The translations under genes were made by a program, and so were the position numbers. Shown in pieces: positions 53,978-63,563 of a stretch of 64,000 nt of DNA (position 1 is the first letter of the stretch; each line of letters opens with the position of its first letter). The stretch is from Coraliomargarita algicola. GTDB taxonomy: Bacteria; Verrucomicrobiota; Verrucomicrobiia; Opitutales; Coraliomargaritaceae. Under the pieces are notes generated by a model, which searched no databases, had not been told where the DNA came from, and saw only the letters and a list, made by a program, of their open reading frames with translations. The stretch is from assembly GCF_033878955.1 (NCBI RefSeq), contig NZ_CP138858.1, positions 4,677,001 through 4,741,000 on the forward strand. Direction: 5' to 3'.

Positions 53978-56900
53978 ATGAGACAGTGCATGCAAATTCT
54001 ATTTCTGTGCCTATTGTTGCCTGTATGGCTCTGTGGGGCGCTGCTGCCTGGGGATTTTGGAGTGGTTCAAATTTCCCAAGACCAAGTTACGATTCTCGCG
54101 CTAAAGTCGATTCCGGCAAATGAGCAGATTCAAGTGCGCGATCAGTTCTGGTCTCATGGTAGGTTTACGGGAACTGGGAGTGGTGGCAGTTTTTCGCTGA
54201 CTCGGCAATTAAAGGCGGGGGACACGTATTCGATCGATTTGTCTGATTTGGGCATTTCATTCGATTGGGGAGAGACGCTGCACTTTTATCAAGACAACAC
54301 GGCTCCGAACATGCCAAAGCATCGTCACCTGTTTATGGTGGAGGCAAATCAGTCAGGATTGCGTTGGCATGCGACACCACCTGGATTGGAGCTGGACCTC
54401 ACTCATATCATCATACGGGAGATCAGTGGCTATGATGATGAAATCAATCATGTATATAATAGTGGTTTACTCGATCTCGTTAATTTAAACCTGACGCCAT
54501 ATCGATGGCTGCGTGCATTGGGTAGTTTTCGTTCATGGATTCATGCGGATCAGCTTGTAGATCTGCCCTTGCTCGATTTGTTGCAGCTCAAATTCTTAGT
54601 TCTACCAAGCCCGGGGACGATTGAGTTCATGGCGGATGCCTATCACCTCAAGGAGGGAGATGATAAAATATCGATTCCAGTTCGGCGCCTTTATGGCAAT
54701 TCTGGCAGTGCGAGCGTGCAAATCGAAAGCACTACTATCGTTGAGCCGCTCTATGAATGGGAAAATAAGTCGGTCGATAATTTCTATGCGGATTTAACTG
54801 ACGCGGCCTATTCGCCGAAATTAGGTTATGCGATTGCAGTGAGTCCAGACAGTGGCAGTCTTTTATTGGGACGTGCCACCGGTTGGCAGGCGGTGGATAC
54901 CAATGGGGACCCGCAAACAAATTTAGGGCTGAGCAGTATCACATATGATGGCGAGCGCTTTTGGGCATGCTCTCTAAGTGGTCGCATCTATAAATCGGCG
55001 AACGGTATCGATTGGACGCTGGAATATATGCCGTCGGGGACTCAAACCAGTTTCTATCGCATTGTTTTCCTAAAAGAGGCTAAAGTGCTGGGGAAGCCGT
55101 CAATGATCGCGCTCGGTAGCGAAGGACAGATACTTTATCAAGATCCCAGCGATGGATGGCAACTGTCCTCGACTGACTCCAGTCATGCCAGTCTGTTTTC
55201 GGTCGCATTTGATGGGCAGACTTATGTCGCCGTGGGGGGCGGGGGCACGATTCTCTTGAGCCAGGACCTGTCTCGAAAGTGGGAGGCTGTCAGCAGTTCG
55301 ATCGCACTGGATCTGTATGGTATTTATTATTCCAGCGCTAGCTCGGGAGGCGGATTTTATGCCGTCGGCCAATTCGGTACTATGTTGTATGCGCAAGACT
55401 TAGTGGGTGGTTTCAGCGCGATCGAGTCCGGGACGACGCAGACGCTTTTCTCGATGCAAAGCGTTGCCCTGGAGGTCGATTCCGATACCGGACAGACGGC
55501 GAATTTTCTGGTGGCCTGCGGTGCCGGAGGTACCGTCACTGCTGCCAAAGATGGCAGTAATTTCGCTCTACGTCGCTCGATCCACCGTGCATCAGCGCTC
55601 TACTCGATTATACCCATTGTGTCTGCATCCGCTGTAAAAGCCGACGCACTCATCGCAATCGGTGAGGACGGAGCCATAGTCGAAATGAGCACCAATAGTC
55701 ATCCTCTTTCTGGTAATCCTGAGCAAATTCTACTCAACGACGCGGCCAGTTCGACCTTAGAGTGGTCAAACCTGGATAATTCTGAAAAATATGTCGAGGT
55801 GCAGGCACGCTCCGTAGATAAGTTCCGGCAGCGCACGGATCTGTTGCTACAGCAGCCTATCAATAGCGGTAACTATCGTCTCGGACGGCATCGGACACAG
55901 GTTAATTTGATGGATGCGGTCGATTCTCAAGTGCAACTTGCGCCTAACTTCGGCCCGCTTCTGTATATGACAGACATGCGTGTCGAAATTAACAGCGCGG
56001 ATCAATGGGAGTTCAAATTCATACTCGGGAATACTTCCAATAGGGAGTCGGGGCGTCTATTTTTACGCTTTGAAGATACCAATATGCCGGATTGGGAAAT
56101 ACCTACCTCTCTATTGCCTGGCAATGGCGACGGGATTGCTGCTTTGAGTGTGAGTGGCGACATTGTTAAAGTGCTGTCGCAACCAGTCGAAACTGTCAGC
56201 CTTTACGAAGGATTTCGGTCTGGCGAGTCCGTGCTTAAATACAAAATGATCGTTAACAGTTTGTGGGCCTCGCCGGAGTGGTCGCCCAACGATATTTTTC
56301 CACGCTCTCTGGGGATTTACTTGCTGGATAATGGTAGCCTGCTGGACCCCGGCATTCCGGGCATTGCAGACATTCTCGATCTTACCGGTGGCATTATCGA
56401 CGATATCATCGATCTTCCGCTGCCATTTGGTTTATTGACCCAAGATGACAGTTTGAGTCTCGTTTCTCCATCCACTACTGCCCGGTCCTCGATTCTGCCA
56501 CTCGCTTCGTACTCGATGAACTCGTATTCCTCGGCTAGCACTAGTTCTGGTGGCTCTACGTTTAGCGATGGTGTGCCGACGCCATCGCGCAATGCCCCTG
56601 GCGATCCAGAGCTCATTTTAACCGATACCGATACTCAGGGGCCGACAGGTATGGAGTTGCGTGCCTCTTACACCTTCTTCCTAGAGGGCGATTTTTACAA
56701 TACAGGCACCGGACTGAACGAAGTCTATACGATTAATACTGTGGATTGGTCGCTCAGTGAAGATGCTGAAGCCGCTGAAGGCCTGAGTATCGATGCTGAC
56801 GGCAGCTTTACTGCGAGTCCCAATCCGTCGTTTTCTTATCCTCGTGAAATTTCGACCGACTCTATGACGACTGAGGGCGCACCGCTCGACGATAAGGGAG

Positions 56901-57346
56901 AACCGATTGAATTTACGGATAGCCAGATCGTGACTCTCACGCGCGCATCCAGTGATCTCAATTATTCCGATTGGATTGCCGGGATTTCCTCACTTACAGG
57001 GGATGAGGCACTGAGCGATGCCGACCCGGATCTGGACGGTCAAACCAATCTACTTGAGTTTGCTCTCGATCGTGATCCTGAGAGTTCGGACCAGAGTGCC
57101 GTATTAATATTCACTCACGATGCGACGAGTTCGATTTCGACCTTCGAGTTCACGCTACCCAATGACCGCGCCGAACTGGTCTATACGCTCGAGACGACGA
57201 CCGATCTGTCTGCAAATCCAGTAGTTTGGACACAGCAGTCATTGACACTCTCTGCAGATCTCGGCAGCTCCGAAACGTGGGAAGCGAGCATACGTAATTC
57301 TGGGCAAATCTTCGGCCGACTACGCGTCGAAGAGGACACACCTTAA
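53978..57346 (+). CDS. Large exported protein, beta-propeller-like, function unknown
   Basis: 1122 residues with signal peptide (MQILFLCLLLPVWLCGAL). Residues ~22-110 ('LPGDFGVVQISQDQVTILALKSIPANEQIQVRDQFW') resemble the N-terminal lamin-tail-like or adhesion modules that start with 'PGDI-F'. Residues ~260-560 contain repeats such as 'YDGERFWACSLSGRIYKSANGIDW' and 'FYAVGQFGTMLYAQDL', as in YCF48-like beta-propellers. A Ser/Thr-rich linker (~830-870) and a Ca-binding repeat 'DADPDLDGQTNLLEFALDRDP' (~1015-1035) of the type found in Verrucomicrobia surface proteins follow. No PEP-CTERM tail. First in an operon with the CHASE2 cyclase (39 nt on). It may be the ligand-binding partner of that receptor; this is inference, and I do not recognise a family for the whole protein. 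Confidence 0.75.
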   Translation: MRQCMQILFLCLLLPVWLCGALLPGDFGVVQISQDQVTILALKSIPANEQIQVRDQFWSHGRFTGTGSGGSFSLTRQLKAGDTYSIDLSDLGISFDWGETLHFYQDNTAPNMPKHRHLFMVEANQSGLRWHATPPGLELDLTHIIIREISGYDDEINHVYNSGLLDLVNLNLTPYRWLRALGSFRSWIHADQLVDLPLLDLLQLKFLVLPSPGTIEFMADAYHLKEGDDKISIPVRRLYGNSGSASVQIESTTIVEPLYEWENKSVDNFYADLTDAAYSPKLGYAIAVSPDSGSLLLGRATGWQAVDTNGDPQTNLGLSSITYDGERFWACSLSGRIYKSANGIDWTLEYMPSGTQTSFYRIVFLKEAKVLGKPSMIALGSEGQILYQDPSDGWQLSSTDSSHASLFSVAFDGQTYVAVGGGGTILLSQDLSRKWEAVSSSIALDLYGIYYSSASSGGGFYAVGQFGTMLYAQDLVGGFSAIESGTTQTLFSMQSVALEVDSDTGQTANFLVACGAGGTVTAAKDGSNFALRRSIHRASALYSIIPIVSASAVKADALIAIGEDGAIVEMSTNSHPLSGNPEQILLNDAASSTLEWSNLDNSEKYVEVQARSVDKFRQRTDLLLQQPINSGNYRLGRHRTQVNLMDAVDSQVQLAPNFGPLLYMTDMRVEINSADQWEFKFILGNTSNRESGRLFLRFEDTNMPDWEIPTSLLPGNGDGIAALSVSGDIVKVLSQPVETVSLYEGFRSGESVLKYKMIVNSLWASPEWSPNDIFPRSLGIYLLDNGSLLDPGIPGIADILDLTGGIIDDIIDLPLPFGLLTQDDSLSLVSPSTTARSSILPLASYSMNSYSSASTSSGGSTFSDGVPTPSRNAPGDPELILTDTDTQGPTGMELRASYTFFLEGDFYNTGTGLNEVYTINTVDWSLSEDAEAAEGLSIDADGSFTASPNPSFSYPREISTDSMTTEGAPLDDKGEPIEFTDSQIVTLTRASSDLNYSDWIAGISSLTGDEALSDADPDLDGQTNLLEFALDRDPESSDQSAVLIFTHDATSSISTFEFTLPNDRAELVYTLETTTDLSANPVVWTQQSLTLSADLGSSETWEASIRNSGQIFGRLRVEEDTP

Positions 57347-57385
57347 CTTTTCGCAGCTACCACCCGCCGCACGCCTCTCACTCTC

Positions 57386-59506
57386 ATGCTACCACGAATC
57401 GCCCGATATTTTGTGCCTCGAAAGCGCAATTGGCAGTGGCTTATTCAGGTTCCGCTTGGTTTCTTGTTCGTCTTTTTCGTCGGCATCGCTTGCACACAGT
57501 GGGCACCTGCGAATTATTTTGAGCGTAAAAGTCATGATTTGTTTCACGTGTTTGAATGGTTTGACGAAGGTCACCCCGTTTATCCCTTGGAGGATTTTTT
57601 AATCATCTATGTGGATGATCTTTCGCAAAAAGAATTGCAGCAACCCTGGGATCGCCCCTGGGATCGCAAGCTGCATGCGGATCTATTACATAAGATCCGA
57701 CAAGATGAGCCACAGCTGGTTTTCTATGATATGGTGTTCGATATGCCCAGTTCCGATGCTGAGGCAGATGCAGATTTCGAGGCGGAGATTGCCGCTTGTG
57801 GCAAGGTGGTACTGGGAGCGAGTAATCAGCGTTATTATTTCCCCGGCAATGCGGAGCCAGCCGAGCAACTCTTTGTGCCTTATGCGCCGTTTCGTCGCGC
57901 CGCCGCCGCATGGGGTGTTGTGCAAAAGCACTATGACTATGCTGACAATGGCCTGCGTTGGATGCACCGCGTGCATGGTGATGATCGTTTTAAGCCGGCT
58001 TTTTGGAATGCCGCTCAATTAATCGCGCCTGAGATTGTGGCCACCGCCGGGCCCGTCGAGCAACCACGTTGGGTGCGTTTATTCGGCCCGTCCTCCACGA
58101 TTCCTAATTTGAGTTTCTACACTGCGCTGCTAGACGAGCAAATCAGCTTCAAAAACAAGCTGGTATTCATTGGTGCACGCCACTCAGTCGCCATGCCCGG
58201 AGCGGGGCGCGACGTCTATCGATCACCTTACCTCAGAGATTCCGAAGGGGAGATGACTGGTGTGGAAATGCAGGCCACCATGGTGCGTAACTTACTCACC
58301 GAGTCGTGGTTCGACTGGGCCGATCACGGCACATTGTTGGCTATCGTACTAATTAGCACACTGCTGCTCACGCTCATTGTGAACACACTTGGTGCACGGC
58401 TCTCTCTCGTCGGCTGTCTTTGTTTTATTCTCTGTAGTGCGATCTTTTCGATCTGGTGGATTCACTCTCAAGGTATTTTCTTTGCGTGGTTGGTGCCTGC
58501 TTTTGTGCAAGCGCCGGTGGCCTTCGGTTATTCTGCAATCTGCAATTATTGCTTCTTGGAGCGCAAGCGGAACCGCTTGAAACGTATCTTCGCCTCCTAT
58601 CTATCGCCAGTCATGGTGGAGCGTATCGCCGATGCTGAAGAAGAGCCGCAACTCGGAGGTGAAGAGGCGAATATCACGCCATTCTTTAGCGATGTGGCCG
58701 ATTACTCGAAATTCTCCGAGCTGTTGTCTCCGATGGATCTGACTCAGTTGATGAATGAGTATCTCGGAGCGATGACCGATGTCTTGCAGGACGAAGGGGG
58801 GACACTTGATAAGTATGTGGGGGATGCGATTGTCGCAATCTTCGGCGCACCGTTACACACCGCCGATCACGCTTATAAAGCATGTCGCTCCGCAGTACGT
58901 ATGCAGCAAGTGCAAGAGGAATTGCGACAACGATGGTCCCAGGATAAAGGGCGCTGGCCTGAGACTGTCTGCCAGATGCGAACTCGTATTGGACTGAATA
59001 CTGGTCACGCGGTGGTCGGCAACATGGGATCTACCATCCGTTTCAACTACAGCATGAGTGGTGATTCGGTCAACCTCGCGGCTCGCTGTGAGTCGAGCGC
59101 AAAGCACTTTGGCGTTTATACCATGGTGACCCAAGCCACTCGGGACGCCGCCTCTGAAATTGAAAACCACGGCCTAGTCTTTCGGCGGATTAACCGTTGC
59201 ACTGTGCTTGGCCGCAAAGAGCCTGTTACTTTTTATGAGTTGATGGGCTTCGAAGCAGATATGTCCGACAGGCAACTTCAGTGCCGTGAATATTATGAGC
59301 ACGCACTGGCTGCTTATCTACGACGAGACTGGGCGCGGGCGGTTGAATATTTGAATCAGTCCATCCCATTAGAGCGCTTTCAGGCTCGGAGTGAACCCCA
59401 TATAATGCTCAATCCTAGCCTGCTTCTGATGCAAACATGTCAGAATTACATGAACCAAGCTCCCCCGGTTGATTGGGATGGAGTCTATAATCTACCTTCC
59501 AAATGA
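57386..59506 (+). CDS. CHASE2-domain class III adenylate cyclase
   Basis: 706 residues. One membrane helix (~20-40), an extracytoplasmic CHASE2 sensor domain (~45-305, 'IIYVDDLSQKELQQPWDRPWDRKLHADLLHKI', 'FKNKLVFIGARH'), three membrane helices (~310-390), then a cytoplasmic class III cyclase domain (~425-610). Metal ligands Asp436 ('FFSDVADYSKFSE') and Asp480 ('DKYVGDAIVAIFG'), adenine-specifying Lys476 and Asp560 ('GDSVNLAAR'), and transition-state Asn563 and Arg567 are all present, so ATP to cAMP activity is predicted. The C-terminal ~70 residues add a helical tail. Its stop overlaps the next start as ATGA, so it is translationally coupled to the FecR-TPR-barrel gene. The CHASE2 ligand is unknown. 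Confidence 0.93.
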   Translation: MLPRIARYFVPRKRNWQWLIQVPLGFLFVFFVGIACTQWAPANYFERKSHDLFHVFEWFDEGHPVYPLEDFLIIYVDDLSQKELQQPWDRPWDRKLHADLLHKIRQDEPQLVFYDMVFDMPSSDAEADADFEAEIAACGKVVLGASNQRYYFPGNAEPAEQLFVPYAPFRRAAAAWGVVQKHYDYADNGLRWMHRVHGDDRFKPAFWNAAQLIAPEIVATAGPVEQPRWVRLFGPSSTIPNLSFYTALLDEQISFKNKLVFIGARHSVAMPGAGRDVYRSPYLRDSEGEMTGVEMQATMVRNLLTESWFDWADHGTLLAIVLISTLLLTLIVNTLGARLSLVGCLCFILCSAIFSIWWIHSQGIFFAWLVPAFVQAPVAFGYSAICNYCFLERKRNRLKRIFASYLSPVMVERIADAEEEPQLGGEEANITPFFSDVADYSKFSELLSPMDLTQLMNEYLGAMTDVLQDEGGTLDKYVGDAIVAIFGAPLHTADHAYKACRSAVRMQQVQEELRQRWSQDKGRWPETVCQMRTRIGLNTGHAVVGNMGSTIRFNYSMSGDSVNLAARCESSAKHFGVYTMVTQATRDAASEIENHGLVFRRINRCTVLGRKEPVTFYELMGFEADMSDRQLQCREYYEHALAAYLRRDWARAVEYLNQSIPLERFQARSEPHIMLNPSLLLMQTCQNYMNQAPPVDWDGVYNLPSK

Positions 59507-62500
59507 GACGCATCTTCTTTTCCAAAATACTCTTAAGCCTCTTCTTTGGTATTCAATGGGCGAGTGCCGCATTGCAGGCCAGTGAGGCGATTGAGCTGAT
59601 CAGTGTTGAAAATTTGGTTGAGGTGCAGCGCAGTCATTCCGCGACCTGGACAGCCGTTGAAGCTGGCATATTACTGGCTGATGGAGATCGTGTGCGCACT
59701 GGCGAATTCAGCCGAGCGGCCTTGCGCTATCCGTCCGGGAATATTATCCGTTTGAATGAATTTTCTACCATTCGCTTGGCAGCAGCGCGCACGGGCGATG
59801 GGCAAAAAGAAACGGCTCTGGAACTGAAGAAAGGTGCCTTGTATTTTTTCAGTCGTCGCCCTGAAAGCGAGTCGGATATTCAAACCGCGGCAGTTAATGC
59901 TGCCATTCGTGGCACTGAGTTCGAGCTGCGTGTTCACGCAGACCAAAGCACGGAACTTTCGCTTTTTGATGGTGCAGTTGACCTCAGTAATGCAGCTGGT
60001 GCCCTCTCTTTAGTCCAAGGTGAAAGCGCATTGACGCAGGTGGGGCATGCACCGGTGAAAGTCCCTATGATCGATGCCAGTCGCTACATGCAGTGGTATC
60101 TTTATTATCCGGGCGTGTTGGATACACGTGAATTGTTGCTCGATGCTAGTTACAGTGCATCTGTCGCCGCTTATCGGGCAGGGGATTTGTTAGCGGCGCT
60201 CGCAAGTCTTCCCTCACAGGTCGAACCAACACTGACGGCTGACACACGAGTCTATCGGGCGGCAATTATACTTGCCTCCGGGCAAGTCGATCAAGCTGCG
60301 GATTATTTACGAGACCTTGAGCATTCGCAAGCGGCTGCGCTGCTAGAGCTGATCCGCACCGTTCAAGGCAGCCGAGTAGATGTCATGGCGTTATCGGCAG
60401 CCCAATCTGCCAGTGATTGGCTGGTGCGCTCGTATACCTTGCAAGCGAATGGAGACCTCGAAGGCGCGCGTGCTGCGGCAGCTCGCGCCACTGAACTATA
60501 TCCAGAGTTTGGATACGCATGGGCCCGCTTGGCGCGATTGCACTTTGGTTTTGGCGATACGACAGCCATGCGAGCCGCGTTGTCGTATGCAGAGCGTTAT
60601 AATTCTTCAAACCCCGAGGTGTATACTTTGCAGGGCTTTAGGCTGGCTGCAGATGGACAGGCTTCATTGGCGGAAGCGCAGTTTCTCCACGCGGTTAATT
60701 TGGCTCCGAACTATTCTGATGCCTGGTTAGGTTTGGCTTTAGTTCGTTTTAATCAAGGGCAAGAGTTAGCCGCTCTGCAAGACATGTTGGCGGCCGCGGC
60801 ACTGCAGCCCAATCAGTCCTTGCTGCGCAGCTATCTCGCCAAAGGATTTGCGGAAAGCCATCAAGTCCCACTCCCGCTGTTACGGGCGCAATCAGATGAC
60901 TTCATTGAAAAGTCCCTCCAGGAACTGGAATTGGCCAAACAACTTGATCCCGGTGATCCGACTCCTTGGCTGTATGCCGCCCTGATTAAGCGCGACACAC
61001 TGCGTTTCAACGAAGCAGTCCGTGACCTGCAACGCTCTGTCAGTAAGAATCATAACCGTGGCTTATTTCGCTCCAATTCTTTGATCGATGAAGACCTTGC
61101 TGTGCGCCGCTCCAATTTGGCTGACATTTATCAACAAGCGGGCCTTCCGACGCAAGCGCTCGCCGAAGCAGGAAAGGCGGTGCAAGCCGACTACACCAAC
61201 TTCGCGGCACACGATTTTCTGGCGCGCGTTTACCGCGAAGGTTTTGATACCACGCGTATCAACCAGCGCAACGACACCGCGTTGAACAACGAATTCTTCT
61301 TGCGTAATGCCTTGGCCCCGGTGGGGGCGGGCATTGCTTCGCAGCGCGTGTCCAATCAAGAATATAGCTCCTTGTTTAATCAACTGGGGCATCAAGGCAC
61401 CGTCGAGGGCTCATTCGACTCACGCGGACGCTACGCGCTCAGGACCTATCAAGCGTATCAAGGCGGTAACTACGAAATTGCACTCGAATTACAACGCGAA
61501 GAATGGGACACAGTCTTTTACAACGACGACTTCGAAAGTCGCTCTGCCTTATTGCACTTCAAATTCGAGCCCACGCTCAAAGACCGCTTTTATAGCGTAC
61601 TCATTCTGAACGATAGTGAGCAGGGGGACTTGACTGTCGGCCCAGACCCAGATGCGCTCAACAGTGCCGTGCGTCCGTATACGATTGTGGGGGACCATGT
61701 GGTATTTACCCCTACTAGCATCGGTGGTTATCCAGTCAATGGGAGCTATGGCAGAGACCCGGATTTCCGTATCGAGCAGTCGCAGGAGCCGCTGCTGTTT
61801 AACACCTATGCACGCAAGTGGAATGACCAAAACCTCTCGCTCTTGCTGTATGGTTGGACCGATACTAGCAACGTCGCCTCCGACCCGCTCCTTCCGCTAG
61901 GCGTCACCAACCTCAGTGGCATTCCCATTACCCAGAAAATCTACGATATTTCCTATCTAAATGAGCAAGCGTTTGAGTTACACAGCTTTGAAGCGCAGCA
62001 CATCTGGAAGGGGGACCAGAGCCAGGTAATCGCAGGTGCGCGTTTGCAGTTCGGTGAGTTTGAAGACGACATCACCATGCGGGCGGCGATTAATAGCAAT
62101 ATTCCAGCGTCTCTTTTATCCACTCTTGTGCCTTATGCTGTCGATACCGATGGCACAGGCAAAAGCGCCGAGGACTTCGAGCGCATCGCAGTTTACAGTC
62201 AGTTCAGCCATGTGTTTTCCAACTCTTTAACTGTCGTGGCGGGCTTGAAGTATGACAGTATCCTCTATCCGGACGGTCTTCAATCGCTTCCACGCACCGT
62301 TCAGAGTCAATCAGAGTCGCAACTTTCCCCGCAGCTAGGCTTCATCTGGCAAGTCAGCCCCGATTGGCTGTTGCGCGGAGCTTATGCGCGTTCGATGAGC
62401 GGTTATCGCATCGAAGACCGCATACGCTTGGAACCGTCCAATATTGCAGGCCTCACCACGGCCTACACTTCAATTGCCCCCAGTCAGGTGACTTCGGGCT

Positions 62501-63150
62501 GGGCAGGGGGCACCATCGATACTCTGACGCTGGCGCTGAACGGCGAGCTCGCGCATGACACTTTTCTGTCCCTTGATTTAAGCTATGGACAATTTGAAGC
62601 CCAGCGCACGCTCGGTCGATTCACCGAGACCACGCTGGCGTCTTTTGCCAATTCCCCCGGCGATCTCACTATTGCTGAGATGGACCAACGGCTCGATTAC
62701 GATGAAATGAGCTTCACTGCCCGTGTCGATCATCTCTTAAGTAGCCGCACCAGCGTGGGCGTCAGCTTTAGCTGGCAATTCGCGCAGATTGATGAGCAGC
62801 TGCGAAATGACTTCGGCCTTGATCAGACATCGGCCTATCTCGACGACACCAGTGCCACTTTATATACTGGCAGTCTCTACGCGCGCTACCAGCATACGAA
62901 TGGATGGTTTGGGGGCGCCGACCTTCAATACTGGGTCCAGCAAAGTCATTCGATCGCTCCAGAGATCGCAGATACCTATGCGCCCAATGTAAACTTTAGT
63001 TTCGGCTATCGCTTACAGCAGCAACGCGGTGAAATTACCTTCAGCATTCTAAACCTCACGGACGAAGAATACGAATTGAATCCGGTCAATAACTACAACG
63101 AGCCGCCTCACGAGCGCACATTCGTCATTCAAACCCGCTTCAGCTTCTAA
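59503..63150 (+). CDS. FecR domain-TPR-outer membrane beta-barrel fusion
   Basis: 1215 residues with signal peptide (FFSKILLSLFFGIQWASAALQ). A FecR domain (~45-165) has 'LADGDRVRTGEFSRAALRYPSGNIIRLNEFSTIRL' and 'TAAVNAAIRGTEFELRV'. Tetratricopeptide-type helical repeats span ~215-600 ('YAWARLARLHFGFGDTTAMRAALSYAERYNSSNPEVYTLQGFRLAADGQ'). The last ~570 residues are a beta-barrel resembling TonB-receptor barrels, with the ending 'NLTDEEYELNPVNNYNEPPHERTFVIQTRFSF' (terminal Phe), but I see no plug domain or TonB box. It overlaps the CHASE2 cyclase gene by 4 nt. FecR domains relay signals across the periplasm in iron-citrate sensing. Here the domain could hand a signal from the barrel to the CHASE2 receptor; inference. 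Confidence 0.88.
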   Translation: MRRIFFSKILLSLFFGIQWASAALQASEAIELISVENLVEVQRSHSATWTAVEAGILLADGDRVRTGEFSRAALRYPSGNIIRLNEFSTIRLAAARTGDGQKETALELKKGALYFFSRRPESESDIQTAAVNAAIRGTEFELRVHADQSTELSLFDGAVDLSNAAGALSLVQGESALTQVGHAPVKVPMIDASRYMQWYLYYPGVLDTRELLLDASYSASVAAYRAGDLLAALASLPSQVEPTLTADTRVYRAAIILASGQVDQAADYLRDLEHSQAAALLELIRTVQGSRVDVMALSAAQSASDWLVRSYTLQANGDLEGARAAAARATELYPEFGYAWARLARLHFGFGDTTAMRAALSYAERYNSSNPEVYTLQGFRLAADGQASLAEAQFLHAVNLAPNYSDAWLGLALVRFNQGQELAALQDMLAAAALQPNQSLLRSYLAKGFAESHQVPLPLLRAQSDDFIEKSLQELELAKQLDPGDPTPWLYAALIKRDTLRFNEAVRDLQRSVSKNHNRGLFRSNSLIDEDLAVRRSNLADIYQQAGLPTQALAEAGKAVQADYTNFAAHDFLARVYREGFDTTRINQRNDTALNNEFFLRNALAPVGAGIASQRVSNQEYSSLFNQLGHQGTVEGSFDSRGRYALRTYQAYQGGNYEIALELQREEWDTVFYNDDFESRSALLHFKFEPTLKDRFYSVLILNDSEQGDLTVGPDPDALNSAVRPYTIVGDHVVFTPTSIGGYPVNGSYGRDPDFRIEQSQEPLLFNTYARKWNDQNLSLLLYGWTDTSNVASDPLLPLGVTNLSGIPITQKIYDISYLNEQAFELHSFEAQHIWKGDQSQVIAGARLQFGEFEDDITMRAAINSNIPASLLSTLVPYAVDTDGTGKSAEDFERIAVYSQFSHVFSNSLTVVAGLKYDSILYPDGLQSLPRTVQSQSESQLSPQLGFIWQVSPDWLLRGAYARSMSGYRIEDRIRLEPSNIAGLTTAYTSIAPSQVTSGWAGGTIDTLTLALNGELAHDTFLSLDLSYGQFEAQRTLGRFTETTLASFANSPGDLTIAEMDQRLDYDEMSFTARVDHLLSSRTSVGVSFSWQFAQIDEQLRNDFGLDQTSAYLDDTSATLYTGSLYARYQHTNGWFGGADLQYWVQQSHSIAPEIADTYAPNVNFSFGYRLQQQRGEITFSILNLTDEEYELNPVNNYNEPPHERTFVIQTRFSF

Positions 63151-63222
63151 AAAAATGAAACAGTAGATCTAATCTCATCTGGTGACTTGCCAGATTCTAG
63201 ATATGTCTATTGGAAAGCAACT

Positions 63223-63456
63223 ATGTCAAAAATACGCCAGATCGACTACACGACGCCTCGCACACTCGTCTCTTACAGTGGCAAGCGCACTGTTCGTTTG
63301 ACGGGGGAGGAGAATCGTTACAAGTTTTCCGGTGTCCTGATTGCCGGAGAAGAGGACGAGTTTGCAAAGATTGGCGATGAGCGCAAAGATTGGCAAAAGA
63401 GCGCCTTTCCCTTGCCATGGACCGATTCCCCGGATGTGGTAGAGCCGGAATTGTAA
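63223..63456 (+). CDS. Small conserved-looking protein of unknown function
   Basis: 77 residues from the ATG at 63223 (MSKIRQIDYTTPRTLVSYSGKRTVRLTGEENRYKFSGVLIAGEEDEFAKIGDERKDWQKSAFPLPWTD); a longer start is possible but unsupported. Charged, no signal peptide or membrane segment, no known motif. The composition (basic first half, acidic second half, PLPW near the end) is that of a genuine soluble protein rather than a chance frame, and no competing frame exists. It lies 107 nt upstream of rpsP. I do not recognise the family. Confidence 0.6.
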   Translation: MSKIRQIDYTTPRTLVSYSGKRTVRLTGEENRYKFSGVLIAGEEDEFAKIGDERKDWQKSAFPLPWTDSPDVVEPEL

Positions 63457-63475
63457 TATTTATCTTGCTCTGCGC

Positions 63476-63505
63476 TTGACACTCGCTCTGCAAACACCTT
63501 TTTTC
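63476..63505 (+). promoter_or_regulatory. Candidate -35 element upstream of rpsP
   Basis: A consensus TTGACA stands at 63476-63481, 82 nt before the rpsP ATG. After a 17-nt spacer comes TTTTTT, a poor -10, so only the -35 is convincing. Confidence 0.3.
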
Positions 63506-63563
63506 CTCGCTTTTCCCAATTTCCGGCCATCTCGCCGATCTCTATCTTTTACACTTTAATATT

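Noticed and set aside
63151..63222. ATCTGG ... CCAGAT hairpin after the FecR-TPR-barrel gene as a terminator
   Set aside because: 6-bp stem with no following T run; could be chance.
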